Shown here piece after piece: positions 13,271-20,355 of a DNA stretch of 20,363 bases. The notes beneath the pieces are model-generated. The model did not search any database, was not told the DNA's origin, and worked only from the letters and a program-made list of their open reading frames with translations. Numbering within the stretch: the stretch's first letter is position 1; each line of letters opens with the position of its first letter. The translations under genes and the position numbers were made by a program. The stretch comes from Chungangia koreensis (GTDB lineage: Bacteria > Bacillota > Bacilli > Bacillales_A > Planococcaceae): the NCBI RefSeq assembly GCF_042651785.1, contig NZ_JBHSEC010000015.1, forward strand, positions 1 to 20,363. The letters are read 5' to 3'.

Positions 13271-14807
13271 AAATAATCGATTGTCTAACTTGGTTTCGCC
13301 CGTTGGATTTCGCTTCGTATAATGCGAGGTCGACGCGATGCAGGAAATCTGAATAGTTCTCGCTTGAACTATACTCCCCGACACCGGCTGAGATGTTGAT
13401 CGGCACGCCGGTTGGGCTGTCCGTTCGTTCGAAGTATTCTCGTAGTTTCTCAGCAATCTGTGTCGCATTGGCCAAATCAGATTCGGGCAATAGGATTAAA
13501 AATTCCTCTCCGCCGAGACGGATGGGTAACCCGTCTTTATTTACAATATCCGATGTGGTTTTTGAAAGGAACTGCAGTACTTCGTCTCCGACTTTGTGGC
13601 CATATGTATCGTTTACCAGTTTGAATCGATCGATATCTATTAAAATGGCTGAGAAATGAAGTCCTTGCGAAATCCATCCCTTTGTCATGGCCTCCATGTA
13701 CCGGCGGTTTTTGAGTCCGGTTAAAGAGTCAGTAAATGATGTTTCTTCCAAGTTGTCCATCTTAAGTTTTTGTTCCATAGCATAAGCGTTGATGATTTCG
13801 TTTAGCTGTTTCGCTTCAAAATACCAAGTTGGAATATCTGGTCGTTCGCTCATCCCGTGTTGTCTTAAATTCTGAGAATGAATCGCTAATTTTTGAAGGG
13901 GATACGCGATTTTATTCGCTAATAGTACCGATAATAGCAAAAGTAAAATCATGAAAGGAATGACAAGCCAAAACATTTTCTTGATAATCCCTGCAACGGG
14001 TTCAACGACTGCTTCGTAAGGAGTTTGGGAAACTATTCCCCATTGACTTACAGGTAAGAAAGTATAGCTTGCAAGGAATTCTTTACCTAAAGTATTAATG
14101 ACTCGTTGGGAACCACTCTTGCCCTTCATTACTTTTTGTGTAATTTCGTTTGTAAGTACAGCATCGCCGATCCTATTCTGATCCGGATGATAGATGATGT
14201 TCCCTTGGACGTCAGTTACCCAGACATATGATCCGTTGTTTGCGAAGTGGATTCCTAACACTTGTTGCAACGAATTTTCTTCTTCTAAATAGATTGTACC
14301 GCCGACGTACCCTAAATATTCCCCGTGATCATTCCAAATTGGAGCGGAAATAAGGACGATTAAACGCCCCGTCGCAGCCGTAAAAGGCTGAGAGATAGTA
14401 GGTTTCTTTGCCATAAGGGCTTCATTGGAACCTGAGGAAGTAATCATCTTCCCCGTTATTCCAACGTCTGGAGAAGTCGCCACCACTACTCTGTCCACTC
14501 CTACTACGGACATGGAGTTGAAATTCGAAGAACTCTTTAAGACCCGTTCCAGTCGGTCTTCAAGAAGTTCTTGGTTATCTATGATGTAGGGTATTTCATT
14601 TGCTACTATGTTTAATGTCGATTGCATATTTACGAATAATTGATTAGTATCATGGGCCAGCTTTTCAGAGAACTCTTTATTGACCTTCAAACTATCCTCG
14701 ATTAAATTATCTTTCGTAACAAAATAGGCGGAAGTCAATCCAATGGTTAATAACCCAATCATCGTAATGGATATGAGTAATAAAATCCAAAAACGTAATG
14801 TTTTCAT
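13269..14807 (-). CDS. Membrane diguanylate cyclase with extracellular Cache sensor and GGDEF domain
   Basis: This 512-aa protein has a transmembrane helix at about 6-28. Its extracellular sensor region, about 29-277, contains Cache-like text SAPIWNDHGEYLGYVGGTIY and GSYVWVTDVQGNIIYHPD. A second membrane helix spans about 279-297, followed by a HAMP-like linker and a C-terminal GGDEF domain from about 350. The domain keeps DIDRFKLVNDTYGH and the active-site loop RLGGEEFLIL (GGEEF at 432-436), so it should make cyclic di-GMP from two GTP. The usual inhibitory site RxxD before the loop is absent (NKDG or VNKD here), so product inhibition may be lacking. ATG 14807 has GAGGGA upstream. The signal sensed is unknown; dCache domains often bind amino acids or other small molecules. 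Confidence 0.92.
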   Translation of the reverse strand: MKTLRFWILLLISITMIGLLTIGLTSAYFVTKDNLIEDSLKVNKEFSEKLAHDTNQLFVNMQSTLNIVANEIPYIIDNQELLEDRLERVLKSSSNFNSMSVVGVDRVVVATSPDVGITGKMITSSGSNEALMAKKPTISQPFTAATGRLIVLISAPIWNDHGEYLGYVGGTIYLEEENSLQQVLGIHFANNGSYVWVTDVQGNIIYHPDQNRIGDAVLTNEITQKVMKGKSGSQRVINTLGKEFLASYTFLPVSQWGIVSQTPYEAVVEPVAGIIKKMFWLVIPFMILLLLLSVLLANKIAYPLQKLAIHSQNLRQHGMSERPDIPTWYFEAKQLNEIINAYAMEQKLKMDNLEETSFTDSLTGLKNRRYMEAMTKGWISQGLHFSAILIDIDRFKLVNDTYGHKVGDEVLQFLSKTTSDIVNKDGLPIRLGGEEFLILLPESDLANATQIAEKLREYFERTDSPTGVPINISAGVGEYSSSENYSDFLHRVDLALYEAKSNGRNQVRQSII

Positions 14808-14854
14808 TAAATAAATCCCTCAATTAAAAGAATAGTTAATTTGCACATTGTAAA

Positions 14855-14883
14855 AATATAGCATAGTTTGTTTTGGGATGGAA
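14855..14883 (-). promoter_or_regulatory. Candidate extended -10 promoter of the cyclase gene
   Basis: The minus strand reads TGCTATATT (TATATT at plus 14855-14860), an extended -10 element. The -35 match (TTCCAT at plus 14878-14883, 17-base spacer) is poor. It is about 48 bases upstream of the cyclase start codon. Confidence 0.4.
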
Positions 14884-14920
14884 GAGTGTTTAGTTAAATT
14901 TACCTATTATTTTTCCATAA

Positions 14921-14955
14921 AATTAAAGCTTCTGACCTAATCAGAAGCTTTAATT
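14921..14955. terminator. Long perfect hairpin terminator of the 57-aa gene
   Basis: AATTAAAGCTTCTGA (14921-14935) and TCAGAAGCTTTAATT (14941-14955) form a 15-pair perfect stem with loop CCTAA. It is downstream of the 57-aa gene on the minus strand and is followed there by a T-rich stretch. It shares AAGCTTCTG/CAGAAGCTT with the terminator at 13246-13270, so both ends of the cyclase gene have nearly the same hairpin. Confidence 0.8.
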
Positions 14956-14981
14956 TGTTTTAATGTGATTTTAATTCGGAA

Positions 14982-15155
14982 CTATTGGTTTAGTATTTCG
15001 GGATTTTCTTCCGTACGTGGTTTGCCTTTATTCTCCTGATCGTTCTGTTTTTTCGCTTCCTTATTTTGACCGATTACACCTAAGTCGTCCGGGCTAATAT
15101 CATACCCGTAGCCATATTCTTCACGGTCAAGATTGTTCGACTTCTTTTTGGACAT
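14982..15155 (-). CDS. Small hydrophilic protein, 57 aa, not recognised
   Basis: The protein reads MSKKKSNNLDREEYGYGYDI, then SPDDLGVIGQNKEAKKQNDQ, then ENKGKPRTEENPEILNQ. GGAGG lies nine bases before ATG 15155; an in-frame ATG six bases upstream is too close to that site. It has its own terminator (14921-14955), so it looks like a real single-gene unit. It is charged, has no membrane segment or cysteine, and is likely to be largely disordered, with an EEYGYGYD motif. Size and composition are like those of small sporulation- or stress-related proteins of Bacillales, but I do not recognise a family and assign no function. Confidence 0.75.
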   Translation of the reverse strand: MSKKKSNNLDREEYGYGYDISPDDLGVIGQNKEAKKQNDQENKGKPRTEENPEILNQ

Positions 15156-15255
15156 ATTCATTCACCTCCGAGATTTAGTGTTTGTCGAAATTTAGTTTAT
15201 ATTCTTTGACAGAATATTTATGCATTTAAAATATGCTAATAGATTTATATTTTAC

Positions 15256-15357
15256 AAAGAGGAATCAGTCGGTGCCGCTTATTTCGATTTGGCCGTTGCC
15301 AAAGGCGTGTATCGGAAAGCGGTGGAATTGGGAAGCGGTATAAAAGTGGACATGTAA
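15256..15357 (+). pseudogene. C-terminal remnant of an ornithine cyclodeaminase/mu-crystallin family gene
   Basis: The frame ending at TAA 15355-15357 reads KEESVGAAYFDLAVAKGVYR and then KAVELGSGIKVDM. This resembles the conserved end of ornithine cyclodeaminase-like proteins (FKSVGxAxxDxAxAxxVYxKAxExGxGxxV), normally about 320-340 aa long. Only about 33 codons remain. The frame opens back to ATG 15220, but those residues (MHLKYANRFIFY) are AT-rich and do not continue the family. No ribosome site is evident. The full enzyme would convert ornithine to proline, which is notable next to a proline dehydrogenase gene. The family match is from memory. Confidence 0.55.
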
Positions 15358-15358
15358 A

Positions 15359-15385
15359 AGGGTTGTCTCATTGCGAGACAACCCT
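15359..15385 (-). terminator. Terminator of the proline dehydrogenase gene
   Basis: GGGTTGTCTC (15360-15369) pairs perfectly with GAGACAACCC (15375-15384). On the minus strand the stem is followed by TTTTAC. It lies nine bases beyond the proline dehydrogenase stop codon. Confidence 0.8.
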
Positions 15386-15393
15386 GATTTATA

Positions 15394-16383
15394 TTAGCGG
15401 CGATAATTGTTTTTATTGCGCTTCGTTAGACGGCCGGCAAGGAATGCACCTGCTGCCAAACCGATCATTGTGTTTGTTTTCTTATTGAACACTTGCTTCA
15501 CGACGAGGTTCAAGTTTTGCGGACGTTCCGCCAAACGACGCATGAAGTATCCGTACCAGTCATTACCGAATGGTACATATGTCGTGAAGTTATACCCTTC
15601 ACGTGCAAGCTCCAATTGCAAGTCTTTACGGAAACCGTAAAGCATTTGGAATTCGAATTTTTCATTCGGGATATTATTATTTTTCACAAATTGTTTCACA
15701 TGGTTGATTACGTTATGGTCATGCGTCGCAATCGAAGTGAACTTACCGTTTAATAGATGATACTCGATCAATTGGATGAAGTTCTGATCGATGTCAGCCT
15801 TGTCCTGATAAGCAACCTCAGCAGGCTCTTTGTAAGCGCCTTTTACGATGCGAAGGCGGTAATCCTTGAACTTTTTGATGTCCTCTTCCGCACGGAAAAA
15901 GTATGCTTGAATAACAGTTCCCACGTTATTATAGTCTTGTGATAGCGCCTCCAACAAATCGAAAGACGGTTGAAGACGTGCATAGTCTTCCATATCAATG
16001 TTAATGTGCATATTGTATTCGTAAGCTCTTGCTACAATCTCACGAAGATTGTCATGACAAAACTCGCGGTCAATATCTAAACCAAGCTGAGAAGGCTTCA
16101 ACGAGATATGAGCATCCACGCCACTCTCATGAATTGCATCGATTAATTCAAGAATCTGATTCTTCGCCTCTGTCGCTTCCTCGCGACTATTGACGAACTC
16201 GCCTAAATTATCAACGGTACAAGAAATTCCATGAGCATTCAATTCCCTAATACTCTCTATTACCTCAGGAATATTCGTACCCGCAACTACGCTCTGCGCC
16301 CCAAGTTTCAGGCCGTAACGCTTCGCCGCACTATTTAAAAGTTCATTTTGTGATAAGCCAATGAAGAAATCTCTTAATACCAT
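15394..16383 (-). CDS. Proline dehydrogenase (monofunctional PRODH)
   Basis: This 329-aa FAD-dependent enzyme oxidises proline to 1-pyrroline-5-carboxylate and passes electrons to quinone at the membrane. Family motifs are DAHISLKPSQLGLDID near 92-107, NIDMEDY near 132-138, RIVKGAYKEPAEVAYQDK near 180-197, SIATHDHNVI near 217-226, and the substrate/FAD signature YVPFGNDWYGYFMRRLAERP at 269-288. The length fits the monofunctional Gram-positive type (about 300-330 aa), with no P5C dehydrogenase domain. The start ATG 16383 follows AGGAGCATGACGTT. A hydrophobic C-terminal stretch TMIGLAAGAFLAG (about 304-316) followed by RLTKRNKNNYRR may anchor it at the membrane. No P5C dehydrogenase or proline permease gene lies beside it in this window. 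Confidence 0.95.
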   Translation of the reverse strand: MVLRDFFIGLSQNELLNSAAKRYGLKLGAQSVVAGTNIPEVIESIRELNAHGISCTVDNLGEFVNSREEATEAKNQILELIDAIHESGVDAHISLKPSQLGLDIDREFCHDNLREIVARAYEYNMHINIDMEDYARLQPSFDLLEALSQDYNNVGTVIQAYFFRAEEDIKKFKDYRLRIVKGAYKEPAEVAYQDKADIDQNFIQLIEYHLLNGKFTSIATHDHNVINHVKQFVKNNNIPNEKFEFQMLYGFRKDLQLELAREGYNFTTYVPFGNDWYGYFMRRLAERPQNLNLVVKQVFNKKTNTMIGLAAGAFLAGRLTKRNKNNYRR

Positions 16384-16507
16384 AACGTCATGCTCCTAAC
16401 ATTTTTGACTTTACAATTCATTATATCACTCGAAGATGGAGAAATAAATTGAATCGTTATGTGGGAATAAGTGGGTTTTGTTGAATTTGTGAAATGGAGA
16501 TAGATTT

Positions 16508-16638
16508 GCAAGTTAATCGACATGGATGCGTTGGTATACTACATGGATGCGAAAGGTAGACGACATACATCAGCAAGATCGTCGACAAGGAAACGCAGGA
16601 TAGGCGACACACATCCGTAAGATCATCGACAATTTCAA
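16508..16638. repeat. 22-bp tandem repeat array C (core TCGACA)
   Basis: Six units start at about 16508, 16529, 16551, 16573, 16595 and 16617. The cores are at 16518, 16539 (degenerate CTACA), 16561, 16583, 16605 and 16627, steps of 21, 22, 22, 22, 22. Units begin like GCAAGATAG followed by TCGACA and seven variable bases. It is the same family as arrays A and B, 3.3 kb away and in the same orientation. It lies between two divergent genes (proline dehydrogenase and the zinc-ribbon protein), so here it could affect promoters. Confidence 0.85.
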
Positions 16639-16731
16639 GCCACCGCACAACGGAAGAAGCGACCAATTGCCTATTTCATGCATAAGTACGCCTTCCTCTT
16701 AATACCTATTAGTAATGGGAAAGGAGGAAGA

Positions 16732-17592
16732 GTGATTTATTGTGTGAGTTGTGGGGCTGAGCGGAAAGGCAGATTTTGCATGGAGTGCGGCTCGCCTTTT
16801 GAGGAGGCAGGTCATGGGAAATTCCAGGCATCGCAGGGACGTCCTTATTCGGAGTCGCCGAATCGGCAGCCTGCTCCCCGTGGGTATTCGAGTGAGCGGT
16901 ATTCAACTGAGGAGCAACCAGTGATGTACGCTGATTCGACATTGGCGGCGGAGGTGCCGACACGGTATCGGCAGCAGCCGAATCCGATGTTGGAGCAGTT
17001 GAAGGCGACGGTTGAGGAATATGGACAATATTTTGTAAAGTACTTGAAAAAGCCTACTGCGGTGTTCCAGAATCCGCATGCTGAATATTTAAACGGCTTA
17101 ACGACGTTTCTTTTGTTTGTGATGTTCACCGGAATCGGTTATTTTTCACTTAAGCCGCCGGGGAAGTCGTTTTTCCCTTTCGTAGGGGAAACGTTTTTGT
17201 ATTTTGCCGTCCATGCCGCGATTATCGTGGTTTCGCTTTATACCGTCAGCCGGTTTTTTGGGCCGGAACTGTCTCTTAAAAAATTCATCGGCATCTATGG
17301 GACTCATCTGATTCCTACTTTAATCATTGGAGCTGCGGCAAACTTGCTGATCCAGTTCGATTTGCCCGCTTACGGAACCGTACTTCTCTCATTATCCGCA
17401 ACGTATTATGCACTTTACATACTCCCGCTCTACTTGATTGTCAAAATGGTCGCCACCCGTTCGGCGTTGATTGATCCGTTATACGCGTATTTATCATTCA
17501 TTACCATGGCAGGAATTCTGCATGCGCTGTTCCTTTCATTCGCAGCGGAAAAGAAGCTGGCACTTTTCATTCAAAGCCTCTCATTTTTGTGA
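16732..17592 (+). CDS. Zinc-ribbon membrane protein, YIP1-like
   Basis: This 286-aa protein has an N-terminal zinc ribbon with C4-V-S-C7 and C16-M-E-C19 (CxxC, eight residues, CxxC). A low-complexity Gln/Pro/Ser linker covers about 20-85. About five transmembrane helices fill the C-terminal half, for example FLLFVMFTGIGYFSL and HAAIIVVSLYTVSRFF. The architecture is common in Firmicutes and mostly uncharacterised; the C-terminal part looks like a YIP1/Yip1-like membrane domain. I chose GTG 16732 because GGAAAGGAGGAAGA precedes it. An ATG at 16678 in the same frame lacks a ribosome site and adds 18 residues encoded through the real site. The stop codon lies in the terminator stem. No function assigned. 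Confidence 0.82.
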   Translation: MIYCVSCGAERKGRFCMECGSPFEEAGHGKFQASQGRPYSESPNRQPAPRGYSSERYSTEEQPVMYADSTLAAEVPTRYRQQPNPMLEQLKATVEEYGQYFVKYLKKPTAVFQNPHAEYLNGLTTFLLFVMFTGIGYFSLKPPGKSFFPFVGETFLYFAVHAAIIVVSLYTVSRFFGPELSLKKFIGIYGTHLIPTLIIGAAANLLIQFDLPAYGTVLLSLSATYYALYILPLYLIVKMVATRSALIDPLYAYLSFITMAGILHALFLSFAAEKKLALFIQSLSFL

Positions 17593-17604
17593 GGCTTTTT
17601 TCTT
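17574..17604 (+). terminator. Terminator overlapping the end of the zinc-ribbon gene
   Basis: AAGCCTC (17574-17580) pairs with GAGGCTT (17591-17597) around a ten-base loop, followed by T-rich sequence. The stop codon TGA (17590-17592) is at the base of the right arm. Confidence 0.8.
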
Positions 17605-17641
17605 TTTATTACATGAAAAATATTACTGCTTATTTCAACGC

Positions 17642-17668
17642 TTAACAATTTGTCGAATATGCCGATAT
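17642..17668 (+). promoter_or_regulatory. Candidate SigmaD promoter of the chemoreceptor gene
   Basis: GCCGATAT at 17661-17668 is an exact SigmaD -10 element. Exactly 15 bases upstream is TTAA (17642-17645), a three-of-four match to TAAA. SigmaD drives motility and chemotaxis genes in B. subtilis, which fits the methyl-accepting protein 38 bases downstream. Confidence 0.75.
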
Positions 17669-17706
17669 AACTAAATGGAATCAAGACATAAAAAAAGGTG
17701 GACACC

Positions 17707-19440
17707 ATGGGGAAAAAAGAGAAAGTTAAAAAGGTTAAACAGAGTAAAAAAGTAAAAGGCTTCAAAAGTGTAAAGCAACGAATTTTAGTCAGTATCGGAA
17801 TCCTTGTAGCGATTGTGCTCATTTACAATGTGCTGAATATTTTAGGGACTCGCTATTCGAATAAGCAAGTGGATCATTTAGTGAACGGCGAGATGGATAC
17901 ACTGATTAAGGATGAAGAGTTGGCCCAGCTAATGGCACGTCAAAATGCACTTGCCCTTTCTTATGCGCTGACGGGTGATTCTGAACATAAGGTTTATTTT
18001 CAACGGACTGTCGAAGAGAGTCAAGCGGTAGAGGAAGCTCTTCTGTCTTCAGAACATAGTAAAAAAGCGGAGGAATTAATCAACCGCAGCGATGCTTGGC
18101 GTCAAATTATTGAAAATGAAGTATTCACCGAGGTGGATAAAGGAAATAGCGAGACTGCCAGACAGATTATGTCTGCAAAAGTGTTAAGAGAATCGAATGA
18201 AATCATGAATGGTTTCGTTGAATTAGCGAAGGAACGGGAAGAAATCTCAAGACAGGCCGGTCAGGATGTCATCGATTACGGAAAATTGAATGTCACGATG
18301 TCCATGATCATTTCAGTAATCCTATTAATCGTCAGTATTGTTCTGGCGTTGTGGATTGCACGGGCGATTTCAAATCCGATTCGGACGGTCATGGCCCGTA
18401 TGAAACAAATTGCGGACGGCGATGTCAGCCAAGAGCCGCTTCCGGTTACATCCCGTGATGAGATGGGGCAATTGACCGCTTCGATTAATGAAGTGAACGC
18501 CAACTTGAAGGATATTTTCCAAAAGCTTGGCGAGGTTTCCGGAACGGTTAGTGCTCATAGTGAGGAGCTCACGCAATCGGCGAATGAGGTAAAAGTTGGC
18601 ATGGAGCAAGTGGCAGCGACGATGGAACAATTGTCAGCTGGTGCGGAAGTTCAAGCATCGAGTGCCGGTTCGATTTCTGAAACGATGAGCGACCTATTGG
18701 GACGAATTGATGAAGCGAATGATAACGGTGAACAGGTTCAGCAATCTTCCGGAGAAGTCCTTCATTTGACGAATAAAGGAAGCGAGCTCATGGGGACATC
18801 GAGTGAGCAGATGACGAAAATCGATCGAATCATGCAAGACGCGGTTCAGAAAATGGTGAGCTTGGATGCTCAGTCCGAAGAGATTACGAATTTGGTATCT
18901 GTTATTAAAGGCATTGCGAGCCAGACGAACCTGTTGGCATTGAATGCGGCGATTGAAGCTGCGCGGGCTGGCGAGCATGGCAAAGGCTTTGCGGTAGTGG
19001 CGGATGAAGTACGGAAACTTGCTGAACAAGTGGATGTATCCGTTCAGGAAATTACGGATATTGTTGAGAAGATGCAGAAGGAAACAAAGGGTGTTGCTGA
19101 ATCCTTATCTGGAAGCTACGAAGAGGTGGAAAAAGGAACGAAGGATATTCAGGCGACCGTCGAAACCTTTACCGATATACAGAAATCGGTCAATCAAATG
19201 GTTGAAAACTTCAGTGTCATCACTTCGAACTTAAACATGATTTCGGATGAAACGAAGAACCTTAACGGCAACGTTTCTGAAATCGCATCGATTACGGAAG
19301 AGGCATCCGCTGGAATCGAGCAAACCTCAGCTTCATCACAACAAGTGAGCAGCTCAATGGAAGAAGTCGTCGGCAGCTCGAATGAATTGGCGCGACTTGC
19401 GGAACAATTGAATGATATGTTGAGAAAATATAGTAAGTAA
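17707..19440 (+). CDS. Methyl-accepting chemotaxis protein
   Basis: This 577-aa transmembrane chemoreceptor has a very basic N-terminus (MGKKEKVKKVKQSKKVKGFK) and a first helix at about 25-44. A mostly helical extracellular sensor, about 45-197, is probably of the four-helix-bundle type. The second helix is at about 198-220, then HAMP, about 217-270 (SNPIRTVMARMKQIADGDVS). The signalling hairpin KGIASQTNLLALNAAIEAAR begins at residue 401 and continues AGEHGKGFAVVADEVRKLAE. It should control CheA through CheW. The C-terminus (LRKYSK) has no CheR-tethering pentapeptide. I chose ATG 17707 after AAAGGTGG; GTG 17698 overlaps that site. The gene is a single unit with a SigmaD-type promoter and its own terminator. 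The ligand is unknown. Confidence 0.96.
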   Translation: MGKKEKVKKVKQSKKVKGFKSVKQRILVSIGILVAIVLIYNVLNILGTRYSNKQVDHLVNGEMDTLIKDEELAQLMARQNALALSYALTGDSEHKVYFQRTVEESQAVEEALLSSEHSKKAEELINRSDAWRQIIENEVFTEVDKGNSETARQIMSAKVLRESNEIMNGFVELAKEREEISRQAGQDVIDYGKLNVTMSMIISVILLIVSIVLALWIARAISNPIRTVMARMKQIADGDVSQEPLPVTSRDEMGQLTASINEVNANLKDIFQKLGEVSGTVSAHSEELTQSANEVKVGMEQVAATMEQLSAGAEVQASSAGSISETMSDLLGRIDEANDNGEQVQQSSGEVLHLTNKGSELMGTSSEQMTKIDRIMQDAVQKMVSLDAQSEEITNLVSVIKGIASQTNLLALNAAIEAARAGEHGKGFAVVADEVRKLAEQVDVSVQEITDIVEKMQKETKGVAESLSGSYEEVEKGTKDIQATVETFTDIQKSVNQMVENFSVITSNLNMISDETKNLNGNVSEIASITEEASAGIEQTSASSQQVSSSMEEVVGSSNELARLAEQLNDMLRKYSK

Positions 19441-19445
19441 AAGAG

Positions 19446-19472
19446 AGGGCGTCTCCATTGCGGAGGCGCCCT
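19446..19472. terminator. Shared terminator between convergent genes
   Basis: AGGGCGTCTCC (19446-19456) pairs with GGAGGCGCCCT (19462-19472) with one wobble. It fills almost the entire 32-base gap between the chemoreceptor stop and the stop of the minus-strand 2H protein, so it probably serves both. Confidence 0.8.
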
Positions 19473-20009
19473 TCATTTGCCTAAAGGGAGATCGGTTAAT
19501 GGAACGTATCGTTGGTCTTTCAATTCATACACCCTGACAAAGTTTACGTCGAACGTTGGGTAAGGGCAGAGTGCCGTTGATGCTATTTCTTCCATTTCCG
19601 TTAGCTGAGCTTTGGATATACCGGAGGAAATGTTGCTGCCGTAAGATTCCTTCCCTAACGTTAAATGAGGGACATATTGATCGAGTTCGAAATATTGTTT
19701 GATTTGCTCAGGTGTCGGTTTTACTGATTTTACGATTAGTTCATGAAGATTTCGGATCTGATCGGAGTGGACGCTAAGATATAAAATATTTTCTCCGAAG
19801 TATGTAGGTTTTCCTAATGAAATTTGGAAAGGCTTAAAGTTTTTGCATATAGTCTCTATGTTTTTGAGCCAATTAAGATCGTCTGTCAGACCGCCTTGCG
19901 CTTTTAGTGTGATATGAGGTTCCACACCTAATGGTTGGATCCACTTTCTTTGAAATTCCTGAACTCGGTTGAGATAATCATCCGGCGGTACAATTCCGAT
20001 AAAATACAT
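19473..20009 (-). CDS. 2H phosphoesterase (2'-5' RNA ligase family)
   Basis: This 178-aa cytoplasmic protein has two HxT motifs, PHITLKA (His32, Thr34) and PHLTLGK (His115, Thr117), about 80 residues apart. They form the paired active site of the 2H phosphodiesterase fold (LigT/YjcG/CPD types). Family members act on 2'-5' RNA bonds or 2',3'-cyclic phosphates; many Bacillales members have no proven substrate. Length and spacing are typical. The start ATG 20009 has GGGGAAA about seven bases upstream. It stands alone, convergent with the chemoreceptor gene. The specific substrate cannot be told from the sequence. Confidence 0.88.
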   Translation of the reverse strand: MYFIGIVPPDDYLNRVQEFQRKWIQPLGVEPHITLKAQGGLTDDLNWLKNIETICKNFKPFQISLGKPTYFGENILYLSVHSDQIRNLHELIVKSVKPTPEQIKQYFELDQYVPHLTLGKESYGSNISSGISKAQLTEMEEIASTALCPYPTFDVNFVRVYELKDQRYVPLTDLPLGK

Positions 20010-20117
20010 TTGGATTTCCCCTTTTTGTTTTATTGTACTGGTAGGGGGTGAAATGGCAATAAGATTTGATGGGGGTTCTAATGAAATGAATTTGAATTCT
20101 TTTTAAATAGGGATGGT

Positions 20118-20222
20118 TTCCAACCAAATCACTGAACTTTCCAACCATTCGTCATAAGATTCCAACCAAGTCACTGAAGTTTCCAACCATTCACTTAAAG
20201 TTTCCAACTAAGCAGGGGGAAT
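20118..20222. repeat. 21-bp tandem repeat array D (core TTCCAACC)
   Basis: Five units start at 20118, 20139, 20160, 20181 and 20202, exactly 21 bases apart. Each begins TTCCAACCA (TTCCAACTA in the last) and continues like NTCACTGAAGT. A weak sixth copy, TTCAATCAA, begins about 20224. It is unrelated in sequence to the 22-bp arrays but similar in design. It lies in the 5' region of the last gene, upstream of its candidate promoter. Confidence 0.85.
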
Positions 20223-20252
20223 CTTCAATCAAATTTCTTCAATGTGTAAGGG

Positions 20253-20280
20253 TTGGGGGGAAAGATAAAGTCCATATAAT
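20253..20280 (+). promoter_or_regulatory. Candidate promoter of the right-edge gene
   Basis: TATAAT at 20275-20280 has TTGGGG (20253-20258) 16 bases upstream. Transcription would start about 70 bases before ATG 20356. The leader contains short arms CTTGGT (20302-20307) and ACCAAA that could pair. Confidence 0.5.
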
Positions 20281-20355
20281 TGTGTAAAAGTGAATGAGCC
20301 ACCTTGGTTCCTGGGTAAATGTTAAGTGCGACCAAAACATTAGGAGGAATCAAGT

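Noticed and set aside
12921..13468. Minus-strand open frames over repeat arrays A and B
   Set aside because: They only translate the 22-bp repeats and part of the cyclase gene in another frame; no ribosome site and no homology.
13020..16638. CRISPR array
   Set aside because: The unit is only 22 bases with 15 conserved and seven variable, so there is no long repeat with 30-base unique spacers, and no cas genes are nearby.
16457..16666. Minus-strand 69-codon frame over array C
   Set aside because: It is the translation of the 22-bp repeat, and the period is not a multiple of three, so no repeated peptide is kept.
20118..20343. Heptad-like peptide repeat (FPTKSLN, FPTIRHK) from the 21-bp array
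   Set aside because: The frame is open because 21 is divisible by three, but it has a TAG just upstream, no ATG and no ribosome site.
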